Assembly (NCBI GenBank): GCA_965261945.1
Contig: CBDHEF010000001.1
Span: forward strand, 434,001-498,000
Direction: 5' to 3'
DNA: 64,000 nucleotides
Origin: VXOI01 sp965261945
Lineage (GTDB): Bacteria > Chloroflexota > Dehalococcoidia > Lucifugimonadales > UBA3495
The position numbers and the translations under genes are program-made. The notes below the pieces were generated by a model. It saw nothing but the letters and a program-made list of their open reading frames with translations, was not told the DNA's origin and did no database searches. Shown here piece after piece: positions 35,838-45,271 of the stretch (positions within the stretch are counted from its first letter, which is position 1; every line of letters begins with the position of its first letter).

Positions 35838-36120
35838 CCGCGGTTCCCGTCCGCCAGCACTTCAGTGACTGGTTTGAGGTGGCGGTCCCGGCCTGACGAT
35901 ACGGCACCCGGTGCGACGTCTCTCGAAGGAGCGGCGCGCCCGTTCGTTGAGTAGCTGTGGCTGGAGGATGCCCAAAGGCGCAACGATCAAGCCATACGCT
36001 CCCGTGCTAAGCGTCGGACCGCCCTTCGTACGCCCGGAACGCCCCTTCTTGAACCGTCGTTTGAATGCTAATAATCCGGCGGCTCCGGGGCAACAGGCCG
36101 CCAGATCTAGTTGTCGTTGA

Positions 36121-37908
36121 TCAGGGGTGCACCCCTTTGCTCTCCTTCCAGCTCTCGGCCTGGCGTAGCATCTCCGAGGCGTTGGTGCGGGTCGCGCCGC
36201 TATCGGAGCCCAGCATCTGACTGAGTTCCGTCACTCTGTCCTCGCCGTCCAGAACCTCCACCGATGTCGCGGTCCTATCATGCGAGGCAAGTTTCGTAAC
36301 CTTAGCGTGGTGGTCTGCGTAGCACGCTATTTGCGGTAGGTGAGTTACGCATAGCACCAGGTGGCTCTTGGATAGACCCCATAGTTTCTGCCCCAGGACA
36401 CTCCCGACTCGACCACCTACACCCGCATCGACCTCGTCGAACACGAGTATTGGGATCTGGTCAGCCGTGGATAGGATGGTCTTTATGGCGAGCATCAGCC
36501 TGGAGGCTTCTCCCCCCGAGGCGATCCTGGCCAGGGGCCGCGGCGGTTCGCCCGGGTTCAGTGAGATCAGGAATTCCACGGAGTCTATACCGGTCTCGTT
36601 GAACGCGAGGCGCCTGATAGACTCCCCACCCAAAGAAGGTGTTGAGTACGGGGCCGGATCCGCGGTCCCAACCGGCACACCGTCCTCAGAGTCTGTTTGA
36701 CGGATATCCACAAGCACCTGGGCATACCCGAAGGCCAGCCCGGCGACCTCTTCCTCTATCGCATCAGCCAGGCCCCTTGCTGCGTGTTGACGGGCTTCGG
36801 AGAGCTGACCCGCAAGCCTGCCGACCCGCCTTCGAAGGTCCATCTCTCGGGCCTTCAATCCCTCCGCACGTTCTTCCCTGTGAAGTAGCTTTTCCAGCTC
36901 CTGCGAGGCCCTCTCGCCAAAGGCCAGGATTTCTTCGATGGTGCTGCCGTACTTCCTTTTGAGACGGTTGATCAAGTCCAAACGCTCCTCAAGCTCATAA
37001 AGACGGTCCGGGCTGTATTCGATGCCGTCACGATAGCTTCGGAGCGCACGCGCCAACTCGTCCACCTGGTGCATCAAGGCGTCCACCGACTCAAGGTTCT
37101 GTCTCAATGAGGGGTCCAATTGCTCCAATTGGGAAAGGTCCTTGGACACCTGCCCAATAAGGTCCATTGCCGATTCGCGCCGGTCGAAGCCATCGTATAA
37201 CGCTCTGTAGGCGTGGTCGGACAGTGTGATAATTCGTTCCGCGTTGGCGACCCGGTCCCTCTCCTGGGTCAGGTCATCATATTCAGTCGGACGTAGATTT
37301 GCTGTGCTGATCTCTCCTACCTGATACCTCAGATAATCCACCCGTTGAGCAACCTCTGCTTCATCCTCCCGCAGCCGGTTCAGCTCTTGGCGCATCTCAG
37401 TTAGCTGGCGGGCCCCCTCTGCAACGTCGGTGCGAAGCTGCCATAGCCCACCATACTTGTCCAGGATATCCAGGTGCTCACGTACGCGGAGAAGGGATAA
37501 GTGCTGATTCTGGCCATGGATGTCCACCAGGTGTTGGGCCAGTGTGCTCAACAGTCTGAGAGGCACGATTCGCCCGTTCACACGGCAGGTGTTGCGCCCA
37601 TCCAGGTTGACCTCCCGAGCGAGAATTACCTCCTCTTCGCCAACGTCAATTTCGTACTCATTCAGAGCAACCTTGATTTTTTGAGAGATGTCGCCGCCAA
37701 GCAGGAAGACGCCCTCCACTCTGGACTGGCGTGCACCGGAACGTACCATGCCAACATCGGCGCGTCCCCCAATTAGAAAGCCCAGCGCATCCACGATGAT
37801 CGACTTGCCGGCCCCCGTTTCCCCGGTCAGCACACTAAAGCCGGGCGCCAACTCAATGTCGAGCTGTTCTATGGTGGCGAAGTTTGTGACACTAAGGAGT
37901 CTGAGCAT
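36121..37908 (-). CDS. recN: DNA repair protein RecN
   Basis: A 595-residue SMC-like ATPase for double-strand break repair. LRLLSVTNFATIEQLDIEL leads to Walker A GETGAGKS at residues 29-36. Coiled-coil arms fill the middle. The C-terminal PRPLARIASGGEASRLMLAIK (signature) and ILVFDEVDAGVGGRVGSVLG (Walker B) complete the head domain. Start ATG at 37908 is chosen because MLRLLSVTNF is the family N-terminus; the frame opens earlier, to 37971. It is an isolated chromosomal gene among mobile debris, on the opposite strand to the SNF2 pair. Confidence 0.95.
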   Translation of the reverse strand: MLRLLSVTNFATIEQLDIELAPGFSVLTGETGAGKSIIVDALGFLIGGRADVGMVRSGARQSRVEGVFLLGGDISQKIKVALNEYEIDVGEEEVILAREVNLDGRNTCRVNGRIVPLRLLSTLAQHLVDIHGQNQHLSLLRVREHLDILDKYGGLWQLRTDVAEGARQLTEMRQELNRLREDEAEVAQRVDYLRYQVGEISTANLRPTEYDDLTQERDRVANAERIITLSDHAYRALYDGFDRRESAMDLIGQVSKDLSQLEQLDPSLRQNLESVDALMHQVDELARALRSYRDGIEYSPDRLYELEERLDLINRLKRKYGSTIEEILAFGERASQELEKLLHREERAEGLKAREMDLRRRVGRLAGQLSEARQHAARGLADAIEEEVAGLAFGYAQVLVDIRQTDSEDGVPVGTADPAPYSTPSLGGESIRRLAFNETGIDSVEFLISLNPGEPPRPLARIASGGEASRLMLAIKTILSTADQIPILVFDEVDAGVGGRVGSVLGQKLWGLSKSHLVLCVTHLPQIACYADHHAKVTKLASHDRTATSVEVLDGEDRVTELSQMLGSDSGATRTNASEMLRQAESWKESKGVHP

Positions 37909-38129
37909 GACTATGTCCAAAACTACACTCCTCCGAGCAGCGCCCTTTGGTCTAACCAAATTGACGGTCACCTTTGGCGCTCATGCAAATGCAGCATCCA
38001 GATGTGACGAGGGACAGATCCCCGTTTCCACGCCTGTTGCCTCACCAGATGATGTTACCGACATTCTAGCCGCTGATTCCTGTTACGACCAAAGCTGATT
38101 CGCTTCTGTAACGCTGTTCCACTGCACGC

Positions 38130-38436
38130 TCATCGGAATAAGCGTAGGCCAGTCTCATGGCCATGACTCCGCGCCAGCCCTTCACCCTGCGCTACAGGGT
38201 CCGCAGCTGGGCGTCGCTGCACCGCCCGGATGGGCTGACCGAAGCCGTGCCAGCAGATCCTTGGCTTTGATGTTGGCGTTGGTCTCGGGGTCATTCTGAG
38301 GCCACAACAACAGGTCGCACCACACATCATGGGTTCGGCGATCCTTGCTGCTTTTTGGCCTACTGCGACCCAGTTGACGTCGGTCTGCCGCACCCAGAAC
38401 TACCCTGGTGCGGGGATTTTCCCACAACGCAATCAA
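38130..38436 (-). pseudogene. Transposase fragment, IS21-like
   Basis: Minus-strand frames contain WCDLLLWPQNDPETNANIKAKDLLARLRSAHPG followed in another frame by a TLQRR-like stretch and MAMRLAYAYSDE-like residues. This resembles the N-terminal region of IstA-type transposases (LQ-KTLF-WLQ-PG---LRTLQRRV). It is short, frameshifted and non-functional. The surrounding 37909-38509 holds no other gene. Confidence 0.45.
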
Positions 38437-38509
38437 GACACCAGTTGATGTTGAACACCTTGCCCGCCTGCCCGAAACCCCCTGCCTTGAGCTGTCGTTG
38501 TAATATTAG

Positions 38510-39916
38510 TGCTACAGTCGCAGATTAGAAAGTCGCCGTTTGTAGCGGCAACGTCGGGCTCGGGCTTAGTGGCGGCGTCTCCACCACGACCAGTACAGGA
38601 TGAAATCAGGCGGTTGGTTCTCTGTCCATATAAGGCGGGTCAGCAACCGGCGCACCTCCGGCGCTGTCATGGGAATCAGCTGTTCGTCCGGGCCGTAGCA
38701 GCCCCCCCTTCCCCTTGTTCCATCGCCTGATGCTTGATCACGGACAGATACGCGTGGGCCAGCATCGCCAGGGTGATGTGCCGGTGCCAGCCGTCCCACC
38801 TCCGCACCTCGTACTGGTCCAGCCCCACCTGTCCCTTGGCCTCCTCGAAGCATTCCTCTATGGCCCACCGGGTCCCGGCCACCCTCGCCAGTTCCCCCAG
38901 GGACGTTCCCGCCGGGCCGTAACAGACGTAGCAGGCCAGTTCCCCGGGGTTGGCCAGACTGCGCCGGGCCAACAGCCAATAGCCCTTGCCAGGCTCCCTC
39001 AGGGGACGTATATCCACCGCGGCCCAGTCGTATACCCGTGGTCCCTTGGCTCCGTCCCCGGCGCTGCATCTCACCCAGGCGCATTCCTCAACCCCGGACG
39101 CCAGCCGGTCAGCCCTCACCTGACGCGGCCCCCTGTCAGTCAAAGCCCACAGCTTCTCGCTGCGCTTGATGGCCAGCACGTGGGGAACGCCCTCTCGCTC
39201 CAGCCACAGCCGCAGGTTGCGGTCGTTGCCGTACACCTCATCCCCGGCCACCCAGGCGAAGGGGATTCCCGACTCCAGCGCCCGCTCCAGCATCAGCTGC
39301 GCCAGTCGGGGCTTGGTCCGAAAGCCGACATTCGCAGGCACTCCGGCCTCCCGCCGGCGCTCCCGGTCCTCCGCCCACACTTGGGGCAGGTACAATTCCC
39401 GGTCCAGCAGAGTCCTGCCATTGACACTGGCATAGGCCAGAAATACTCCTGCCTGACAGTTCTCGATCCGGCCTGCCGTGCCGCTGTACTGCTGCTGCAC
39501 CCCAACCGACTTGTCCCCTTTCTTGAGGAATCCGGTCTCGTCCACCGCCAGAACTGCGCCAGCGTCGGCCAGATGCTCGGCCACGTAGGATTCAAGTTAT
39601 CGCGAACCAGGTCCGCGTCTCACCGGGAGTTGTACAGCAGGCGCTGCACCCCATCGGGAGTGGCGTCGCCCGCCTGCTCCGCCAGTTGCCAGCCGTTCTT
39701 CCGCTCCACGAGGCTCAGCAATCCTCGCAGGTAGTCCAGAACCCGTCGGCGCGGCTCGGGACGCCGGAACCTCCCCGCGATGCACTCATGTACCCGGTCG
39801 ATGCCCTCGGCCCACCGGGCCACCTCCGCCACCTCATCCCTGTGCCCTGCCACAGCCTCACCTCACCACCCGTTGATTGCCCCAATTCCAGCCGTTTTCA
39901 ATCTGCGACTGTAGTA
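38510..39916 (-). mobile_element. IS701-family insertion sequence with intact ends
   Basis: A 1407-bp element. The ends are near-perfect 17-bp inverted repeats, one mismatch apart: TGCTACAGTCGCAGATT at 38510-38526 and AATCTGCGACTGTAGTA at 39900-39916. It is flanked by a 4-bp direct repeat TTAG (38506-38509 and 39917-39920), matching the YTAR target preference of IS701. Preserved target duplication indicates a fairly recent insertion, 42 bp upstream of the ASCH-like gene. Confidence 0.9.
38676..39853 (-). pseudogene. IS701 transposase, nonsense and frameshift mutated
   Basis: The N-terminal part starts at 39853 (VAEVARWAEGIDRVHECIAGRF, then GLLSLVERKNGWQLAEQAGD, typical of IS701/SRSO17 transposases). 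The catalytic part occupies 38676-39584 (VLAVDETGFLKKGDKSVGVQQQ, WVAGDEVYGN, RWAIEECFEEAKGQVGLDQYEVR). A TGA replaces Trp at about 39620, and a single missing base near 39596 shifts the frame in a segment that should read LVRDNLESYVAEHL. Both lie within 25 bases, so local sequence error cannot be excluded; as given the enzyme is inactive. Confidence 0.88.
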
Positions 39917-39958
39917 TTAGCCCAGCCCCATGCACCACACCGGAGAGAACCAACCCGG

Positions 39959-40419
39959 ATGTACGCTCTCACCATCTCCCAGCCATGGACCTCCCTTATC
40001 GCCCACGGCCTGAAGACCACCATCACCCGGCCCGGCCCGGCCCCGGCCGCGCCAAGGGCGAGGTCATAGCCATCCACGCCGCCGCCGACCCGGCCCCGCT
40101 CCCGGACGCAATCCGCGACCTCCTCCCAGACCCGGAACGCTTCGACCACCCGCCCTCCGGTGCGGTGCTGGCAATCGCAACTCTCAAAGATTCGGTCCCC
40201 ACCGACCGCAGATGGCCGGGCTCCCTGGAACAGATGCTGGACGATTTCACGTTCGGCCGCCACTCCTGGCGCCTGACCGACGTCCAGCCCCTCACCGTCC
40301 CGCTCCCCTGCACCGGCCACGCCGGCCTCTGGACGCTGCCCCGCCACCTCTACATGGCGATAATGACCCTTCTCGGTCCCACCGCGACCCTCGACCCGCA
40401 CGAACCACAGAAACTCTGA
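39959..40419 (+). pseudogene. ASCH-domain-like protein, frameshifted
   Basis: ATG at 39959 encodes MYALTISQPWTSLIAHGLKT, resembling the start of ASCH-domain proteins (LSI-QPWA-LI--G-K--E-R). After a GC-rich tract at about 40028-40055 a one-base shift moves the frame into GRAKGEVIAIHAAADPAP and SGAVLAIATLKDS, which continue the fold. The ORF then runs to 40419. ASCH proteins bind RNA or nucleotides, and some act as nucleases or coactivators. It is the first gene of an eight-gene C-rich cassette, just inside the IS701 insertion point. Confidence 0.65.
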
Positions 40420-40445
40420 CTCATCCCCACCACACGGAACTGAAA

Positions 40446-41102
40446 ATGAACGATGAAAGGCAGGACATAACCAGCATAGACCAGATGGACGGCTGGCCCG
40501 CAACACCCGGCGCCCACCGGTTCAAGCGCGCCGCCCAGTTCTTCTCCGAGCTCGATGTCCACATCCTCGACGAACCGAGGCCCGAAACCGGCGACCCCGG
40601 CCTCGCCCACGACACGGAGATGGTCGAGCTCACCTACTCCGCCATGCTCTTTGACTCGACCGAGGTCATGCAGAACCTGCCCCCGGACATCCAGGAGGGC
40701 ATGGACCACCTCACAGGCGTCCTCGAGTCCCTGGACACGAACCTCACCTTCGCCGGCTGCATATTCGACACCGACGACGAGGTCCCGGGCATGGTCTACC
40801 CATGCGCCATTGCCATCCTGTCCCGCGACCCCGACTGGATGGGGGTCTCAACCCTCCTGCCACTCCTGAAGGACAAGCGCATCATCCTCTGGGAGTCCCC
40901 AGACCACCCGGGCCAGCTGGGCCCATTCCTGGCCCTCGCAGGCCCAACCACCACCAATCCCCGTCCAGTCCTCCCACCGCCGCCGGGCCGGCCGCACTAT
41001 TCGCAACCGTGGCGCGCCTGGCACGCCGCCGCCTCCTGCGAGTGGCGCCCGACCTCCACCAACAGTGCCCTCATGCAGAGCATCCAGAACATACTGCCCT
41101 GA
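40446..41102 (+). CDS. Unrecognised 218-residue protein of the C-rich cassette
   Basis: ATG at 40446 starts MNDERQDITSIDQMDGWPAT, 26 bases after the ASCH-like gene. No known domain is recognised. It is acidic in the first two thirds (LSRDPDWMGVSTLLPLLKDKRIILWESPDH) with no membrane segment, and then a proline-rich, basic tail (RPVLPPPPGRPHYSQPWRAW). Strong use of C at third codon positions matches the rest of the cassette. The change of character after residue ~160 might be another frameshift rather than a true tail. Confidence 0.6.
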   Translation: MNDERQDITSIDQMDGWPATPGAHRFKRAAQFFSELDVHILDEPRPETGDPGLAHDTEMVELTYSAMLFDSTEVMQNLPPDIQEGMDHLTGVLESLDTNLTFAGCIFDTDDEVPGMVYPCAIAILSRDPDWMGVSTLLPLLKDKRIILWESPDHPGQLGPFLALAGPTTTNPRPVLPPPPGRPHYSQPWRAWHAAASCEWRPTSTNSALMQSIQNILP

Positions 41103-41149
41103 CCTCCCCCACTCCATCCATCCAACACGAGGAGCGCCACAACCCCACC

Positions 41150-41920
41150 GTGAAAACGAAAATTGACATCACAGTCCTGTCCCTAGGCGCCGGTATCCAG
41201 TCCTCGGCCATGGCGCTGCTCATAGACCGCAGCCTCCTCCCAGGCATACCCATCCCGGACTACGGCCTGTTTGCCGATACCTTTGCCGAGCCCCAACACG
41301 TCTACGACACCGTCGAATGGCTCCGCACCCTCCTCTCCTTCCCGATCCACACCTGTAGCTTCGGTGACCTCGGGAAGAACACCTGGAAGGCGATCACGGC
41401 CATGCCCGTACCCGAGCGCGGCCACAGCCAGGCCGGTTACATCGACCTCCCCGTCTTCTCCGAATCAGGAATGGGACGCCGCCAATGTACCAGTCACTAT
41501 AAAGTTAAACCCATCAAGAGGGAGATACGCTGCCTCGCCGGTTCCGCCCCACCCGCACTCACCGCCACCCAGTACCTGGGCATATCCACCAACGAAACCA
41601 GGCGGGCCAAACCCTCCAAGGACCGCTGGATCACCAACCGCTTGCCGCTCATCGAACACGGCTGGAGCCGCCAGCAGCTCTCCAACTGGCTCGACGCCGA
41701 ATACCCGGGCCACCCCGTCTCCCGCTCGGCATATCTTTTTGTCCGTTCCATTCCCAAGCCGATTGGAATGAACTGAAAACCCGCTATCCCGCGCTCTACG
41801 CCGACGCCCTGGCCATGGACCGTCAGATGGCCGAACACCCCCGCGGCCCCTGGCGACTCCGCGCCGGAGGCCTCGACCGCTTCGACCAGAAGACCGAACT
41901 CCAGCCCCCTCCTCTTCACT
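41150..41920 (+). pseudogene. PP-loop / PAPS-reductase-like protein, frameshifted near the 3' end
   Basis: GTG at 41150 starts VKTKIDITVLSLGAGIQSSAM, a PP-loop ATPase motif (SLGAGIQSS in place of SGGxDS). YGLFADTFAEPQHVYDTVEWL, GMGRRQCTSHYKVKPIKREIR and GISTNETRRAKPSKDRWI follow. These are features of PAPS-reductase-like proteins on phages and mobile elements, related to DndC/QueC-type enzymes. At about 41725-41735 a one-base change shifts the frame. The next frame supplies FCPFHSQADWNELKTRYPALYADALAMD, the expected C-terminal zinc/cysteine segment. The true end is unclear, about 41900-41930. Function could be DNA or RNA modification; unproven. Confidence 0.72.
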
Positions 41921-41998
41921 ACCTAACCCGCAATCCCAGGCCAACCCCGAACCCCCATAATCCCGACAACACCCACACAGCAAGCCGGAGAGGCAGAC

Positions 41999-42427
41999 AT
42001 GCCAAGACGAGACGACATCTCCCTCATCGAATCCCTCCTCTACAACATGACCTCCGTCTGGCCCCTCCGCTCCGGCACCCTCCGCATACACCTTCCCGCC
42101 CACGACCCGCTGGGAGACCCGGCCCCCATCCACGTCACCCGTACCGGCGACGACGCACTCACCGTCGACGGCGGCGGCGCCGTCGCAGGTATGCTCTTCT
42201 CATCAGACACCGACGCCCCCGCCACCCCCCAGAGAGAACTCCTCGACCGCCTAGCCGCCTGCGGCGCCGCAATCAATTTCGACGACGGCGCCATCGAGAT
42301 CCACACCGACCAGCCCGGCCTCGGACTCGCCATCCTGAACATGCTGGCCCTCAGCATCACCATGCTCACCGCGTCCCCGCACCTGCCCCAGAGTCCAAAA
42401 CAAGATGCAGACCAACACGGAGAATGA
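41999..42427 (+). CDS. DUF1828-like protein
   Basis: A 142-residue protein. LRSGTLRIHLPAHDPLGDPAPIHVTRTGDDALTVDGGGAVAGML resembles the DUF1828 domain (an N-terminal beta-rich 'interface'-like domain found in mobile elements and defence loci). ATG at 41999 follows a GGAGAGGC sequence. Its stop overlaps the next start in an ATGA junction (42424-42427), so the two are co-translated. Family match is weak. Confidence 0.6.
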   Translation: MPRRDDISLIESLLYNMTSVWPLRSGTLRIHLPAHDPLGDPAPIHVTRTGDDALTVDGGGAVAGMLFSSDTDAPATPQRELLDRLAACGAAINFDDGAIEIHTDQPGLGLAILNMLALSITMLTASPHLPQSPKQDADQHGE

Positions 42428-43422
42428 CCATCATGTTGCATCAGACCACCTACATCATCACAGCCGAAACCACCCCCTTCCCCGCACAGCCAAGCCAGCA
42501 CCAGCTCGATCTCGCCGCCGCCCAGGCGCGGCAGATCGCCCTCCAGGTCGTCGCCAATATGCCAGACGATCACCCCGCCTATCCCGAGACCCTGTCCCTC
42601 GGCGGCCGCTCCTACCGCTTCATCCAGGGCAACCTGAATACCAATCACGAGGTCTTCGCCGGCAAGCCCCCAGCCCACTGGCCACAGATGTCCATCCAGT
42701 TCTGGAGCCAGAACATCGGCGCCGCCAAGACCGAGCCCGTCCCCGACGAAGTCCTCCATAACTGCTGGAACCACACCGACAGCCTGATCACCCTGGCCCT
42801 GGAGCACCACGACACCCACCGGCTCCGCCCCTACCCCCAGATGATCATCACCCCCGCCGACGACTGTCAGCACCACATGGGCTACCCCGACACGGACGTC
42901 TTCGACGACCCGGCCCCCGGGGGCACCGTCGCCCTCTACCTGAAAGGCGACCCCGCAACCTCCCATCACCGGGCCATACAAGCACTCCGGGACATCGACG
43001 CCGCCTTCTTCCGCCGCGACTACCTCCAGACCCTGGCCTCCTTCCCCGGCCACATAGTCATGGAGATGGACTGGAATCTGCAGCAACACACAAAAGCACA
43101 AACCCTTCCAGGAGTCACCCAGTTGCCCTCCCGAAAAAACATATCAAACCCGGACCGCCCCCTGAGCTACCCCGAGTTCCTCGAATGGAAACGCCAGTCC
43201 CTCACCGACAAGGGCGAACCCCTGCCCTTCCTCACGGAACAGCCACGCCCCTGGACCCACGGCGCCTGCGCCCACTGCGGGCAACCCCTGCCGAAAACGG
43301 CCCCCGCCTGCGCCACCTGCAACAACCGCCTCTGCACCGGCTGCAACCGCACCCACACCTCCACGTCCCGCTTCGTCACAGACCGGTTCCGCTGCCCGGT
43401 CCAACGGTTCATTACCAATTGA
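42424..43422 (+). CDS. Unrecognised 332-residue protein with C-terminal zinc ribbon
   Basis: ATG at 42424 overlaps the upstream stop. The body (LDLAAAQARQIALQVVANMPDDHPAYPETLSLGG ... HWPQMSIQFWSQNIG) shows no known fold to me. The last ~70 residues hold paired cysteine motifs: CAHCGQPLPKTAPACATCNNRLCTGCNRTH, likely one or two zinc ribbons suited to nucleic acid or protein binding. The reading frame is open upstream through the PP-loop tail by chance of GC bias; the ATGA overlap sets the start. It is intact as given. Confidence 0.65.
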   Translation: MTIMLHQTTYIITAETTPFPAQPSQHQLDLAAAQARQIALQVVANMPDDHPAYPETLSLGGRSYRFIQGNLNTNHEVFAGKPPAHWPQMSIQFWSQNIGAAKTEPVPDEVLHNCWNHTDSLITLALEHHDTHRLRPYPQMIITPADDCQHHMGYPDTDVFDDPAPGGTVALYLKGDPATSHHRAIQALRDIDAAFFRRDYLQTLASFPGHIVMEMDWNLQQHTKAQTLPGVTQLPSRKNISNPDRPLSYPEFLEWKRQSLTDKGEPLPFLTEQPRPWTHGACAHCGQPLPKTAPACATCNNRLCTGCNRTHTSTSRFVTDRFRCPVQRFITN

Positions 43423-43447
43423 GAACACCCCCACGGAGGACCCGGCA

Positions 43448-44814
43448 ATGCCCACCCGCGCCGACACATTCAGGGACACCGCCCGGCAGGCCCTCCACAA
43501 CCGGTCCCAGGACGTTCTGAAAGCCTGGCTGCGGGACCTGCCGCACACCCACCGGCTCCACCATCTCCTTCGAGATCCCGAATGTCCCTGCCCGCAGCTT
43601 CGAGGACGCCGCCAACTACCACCCATTGCCCATCTCCCTGAACGGCGAACAGCTCCCCCGGCACAAATTTCTCAACACCTCCCACGCCGTCCGCAACTGG
43701 CGCGGCCTCCGCATCGCCGTCGGCCACGGCCACCGCTCCCGGCTGAACTTCCACGGCGTCGTCGCCACCTCCCAGGAACTGCCCGTGGTCCATGCCCTCA
43801 CCTCGCTGCTCAGCACCGACATCGACGTCGGCGACTGCCCCGAGCTCCAGCTCACTCTCCCCGCCCGCAAGAACATCGTCCAGACCCCCTTCTTCGAAGA
43901 GATCAAGGACGCCTGCCTCCAGTTCATATACGAGGCCATCCGCGACGCACCCCAGCCCATAGACGTGCCTCACTCCGTCCAGCAGGACGCGCCTCAGGTT
44001 CGGGGTCGTCCTCCCGGACGCACAGCCCCTGCTCAAGGCCTGGACCCCAGAGACCGGCAACTCCATGGACGACAACCATATCCGCGACCGGAGCCAGGTC
44101 ACCCCGGCCTCGATCCTCATCGACGCCGAGCTCCCGCCCGCGGACCAGCAAGCCCTCTCCCGCGCCGCCGGACGCGCCGGCATCGCCGACCAGCTCATGC
44201 AGGCTGACCCCAATCTCCGGGGCTATCCCTGGTACGACTCGCTCACCCGCGTATCCGACATCACCATCACCATCTCCGCCGACGGCCGGAACCACAACCT
44301 CCAGCGCCGCCGGGACGCCAAGGAGCCCTTCGCCGCCCCCCGGCCGGACCGGCTCACCATCGAGCTGCACACCCTCAACACATCAACCAAGCCGCCCCGC
44401 ATCTCCCTCCCCGCCGACGTGGTGTTCTTCAACGAGGACGAGGACCACATGGACCACAACCTCCCCCTGGTCACCAAGAGCAGCACCATCGCCCCCGCCG
44501 ACCTGTCCGATCTCCTCTACGACGCCTTCTTCGACCCCTCCGACGACCCCGAGGCCAACAGCCACGACACCCAGTCCCAGGACCACCGCGACGCCAACTA
44601 CGCCATCGCAGTCGGCCTCCTGCACTCCCCCGAGGAGTCCCTGCGCTCCGCCATCGAGGACGCCGTCCACCGCCACGTCGCCTACCGCCTCCCACACTCC
44701 TTCAACGCCGAGATCTCCATCGCGCGACACCCCCTCCACCACACACGCACCGTGTCCGTCCTCCTCAGCCCGGCCCCCGACCGGCACGACACCACGAAAG
44801 ACACCGCGGACTGA
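43448..44814 (+). pseudogene. Unrecognised ~455-residue protein, two frameshifts
   Basis: Three consecutive frames read as one protein. From 43448, MPTRADTFRDTARQALHNRSQDVLKAWLRDL. From about 43560, ISFEIPNVPARSFEDAANYHPLPISLNG and ARKNIVQTPFFEEIKDACLQFIYEAIRDA. From about 43995, a segment containing MDDNHIRDRSQVTPASILIDAEL through VSVLLSPAPDRHDTTKDTAD, ending at 44814. Each switch lies in a C/G run. The C-terminal part has acidic patches (FFNEDEDHMDHN, FFDPSDDPEA). No family recognised. The matching codon use of the three pieces argues for one original gene. Confidence 0.6.
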
Positions 44815-44873
44815 CCGGCAACCCCGTTTCCAATGCCGGTTCGACACCCACCCACCACCCAGGAGAGAAACGA

Positions 44874-45271
44874 GTGAACTTCATGATGCAGGCCACCGAC
44901 AGACAGGTCTCCATAGTCGAAAACATCATCGGCAAACGCCTGACACCCATCTCCATCAGCGGGTCCGGCTCCGTGGCCAACCACGACCACGGCCCCGCGG
45001 TACTGTCCCAACTCCGTGAGGACATCTCCCACACCACCGGCGTCACCGCCGATTCCATGACCAGATGGCAGGATCTCGACCGACAGGCCCAGAACGAGAT
45101 AGCCCTGATCACAGCCGACTCCGCCCCGTGGGCCATGTACAAGCGCATTCACGACTCCGCCGCCGAGGACCTCTCCCCCGAGACCTACCAGAAGATCCTC
45201 GGCCCCCGCGGCCAGTGCCCCCCACCCCGGCCCGGAATCACCGGAACACCAATCAGAAGGAAACACAATAA
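44874..45271 (+). pseudogene. Unrecognised ~130-residue protein, probable frameshift at its end
   Basis: GTG at 44874, preceded by GGAGAG, starts MNFMMQATDRQVSIVENIIGKRL and continues helix-rich to TYQKILGPRG. The frame then stays open far into the next gene with low-complexity Pro/Arg sequence. A one-base slip in the C-run near 45215-45235 would instead end it at TAA 45269-45271, overlapping the following gene's ATA start. The short version is therefore more plausible than the 280-residue open frame. No domain recognised. Confidence 0.55.

Noticed and set aside
39596..39622. Programmed frameshifting or TGA recoding in the IS701 transposase
   Set aside because: No slippery heptamer or recoding signal was seen, and IS701 transposases are normally one frame. 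Mutation or sequence error is simpler.
41815..42423. An in-frame N-terminal extension of the zinc-ribbon protein back to 41815
   Set aside because: The extension is Pro/Arg/His-rich read-through of other genes' frames. The ATGA overlap at 42424 and better sequence quality mark the real start.
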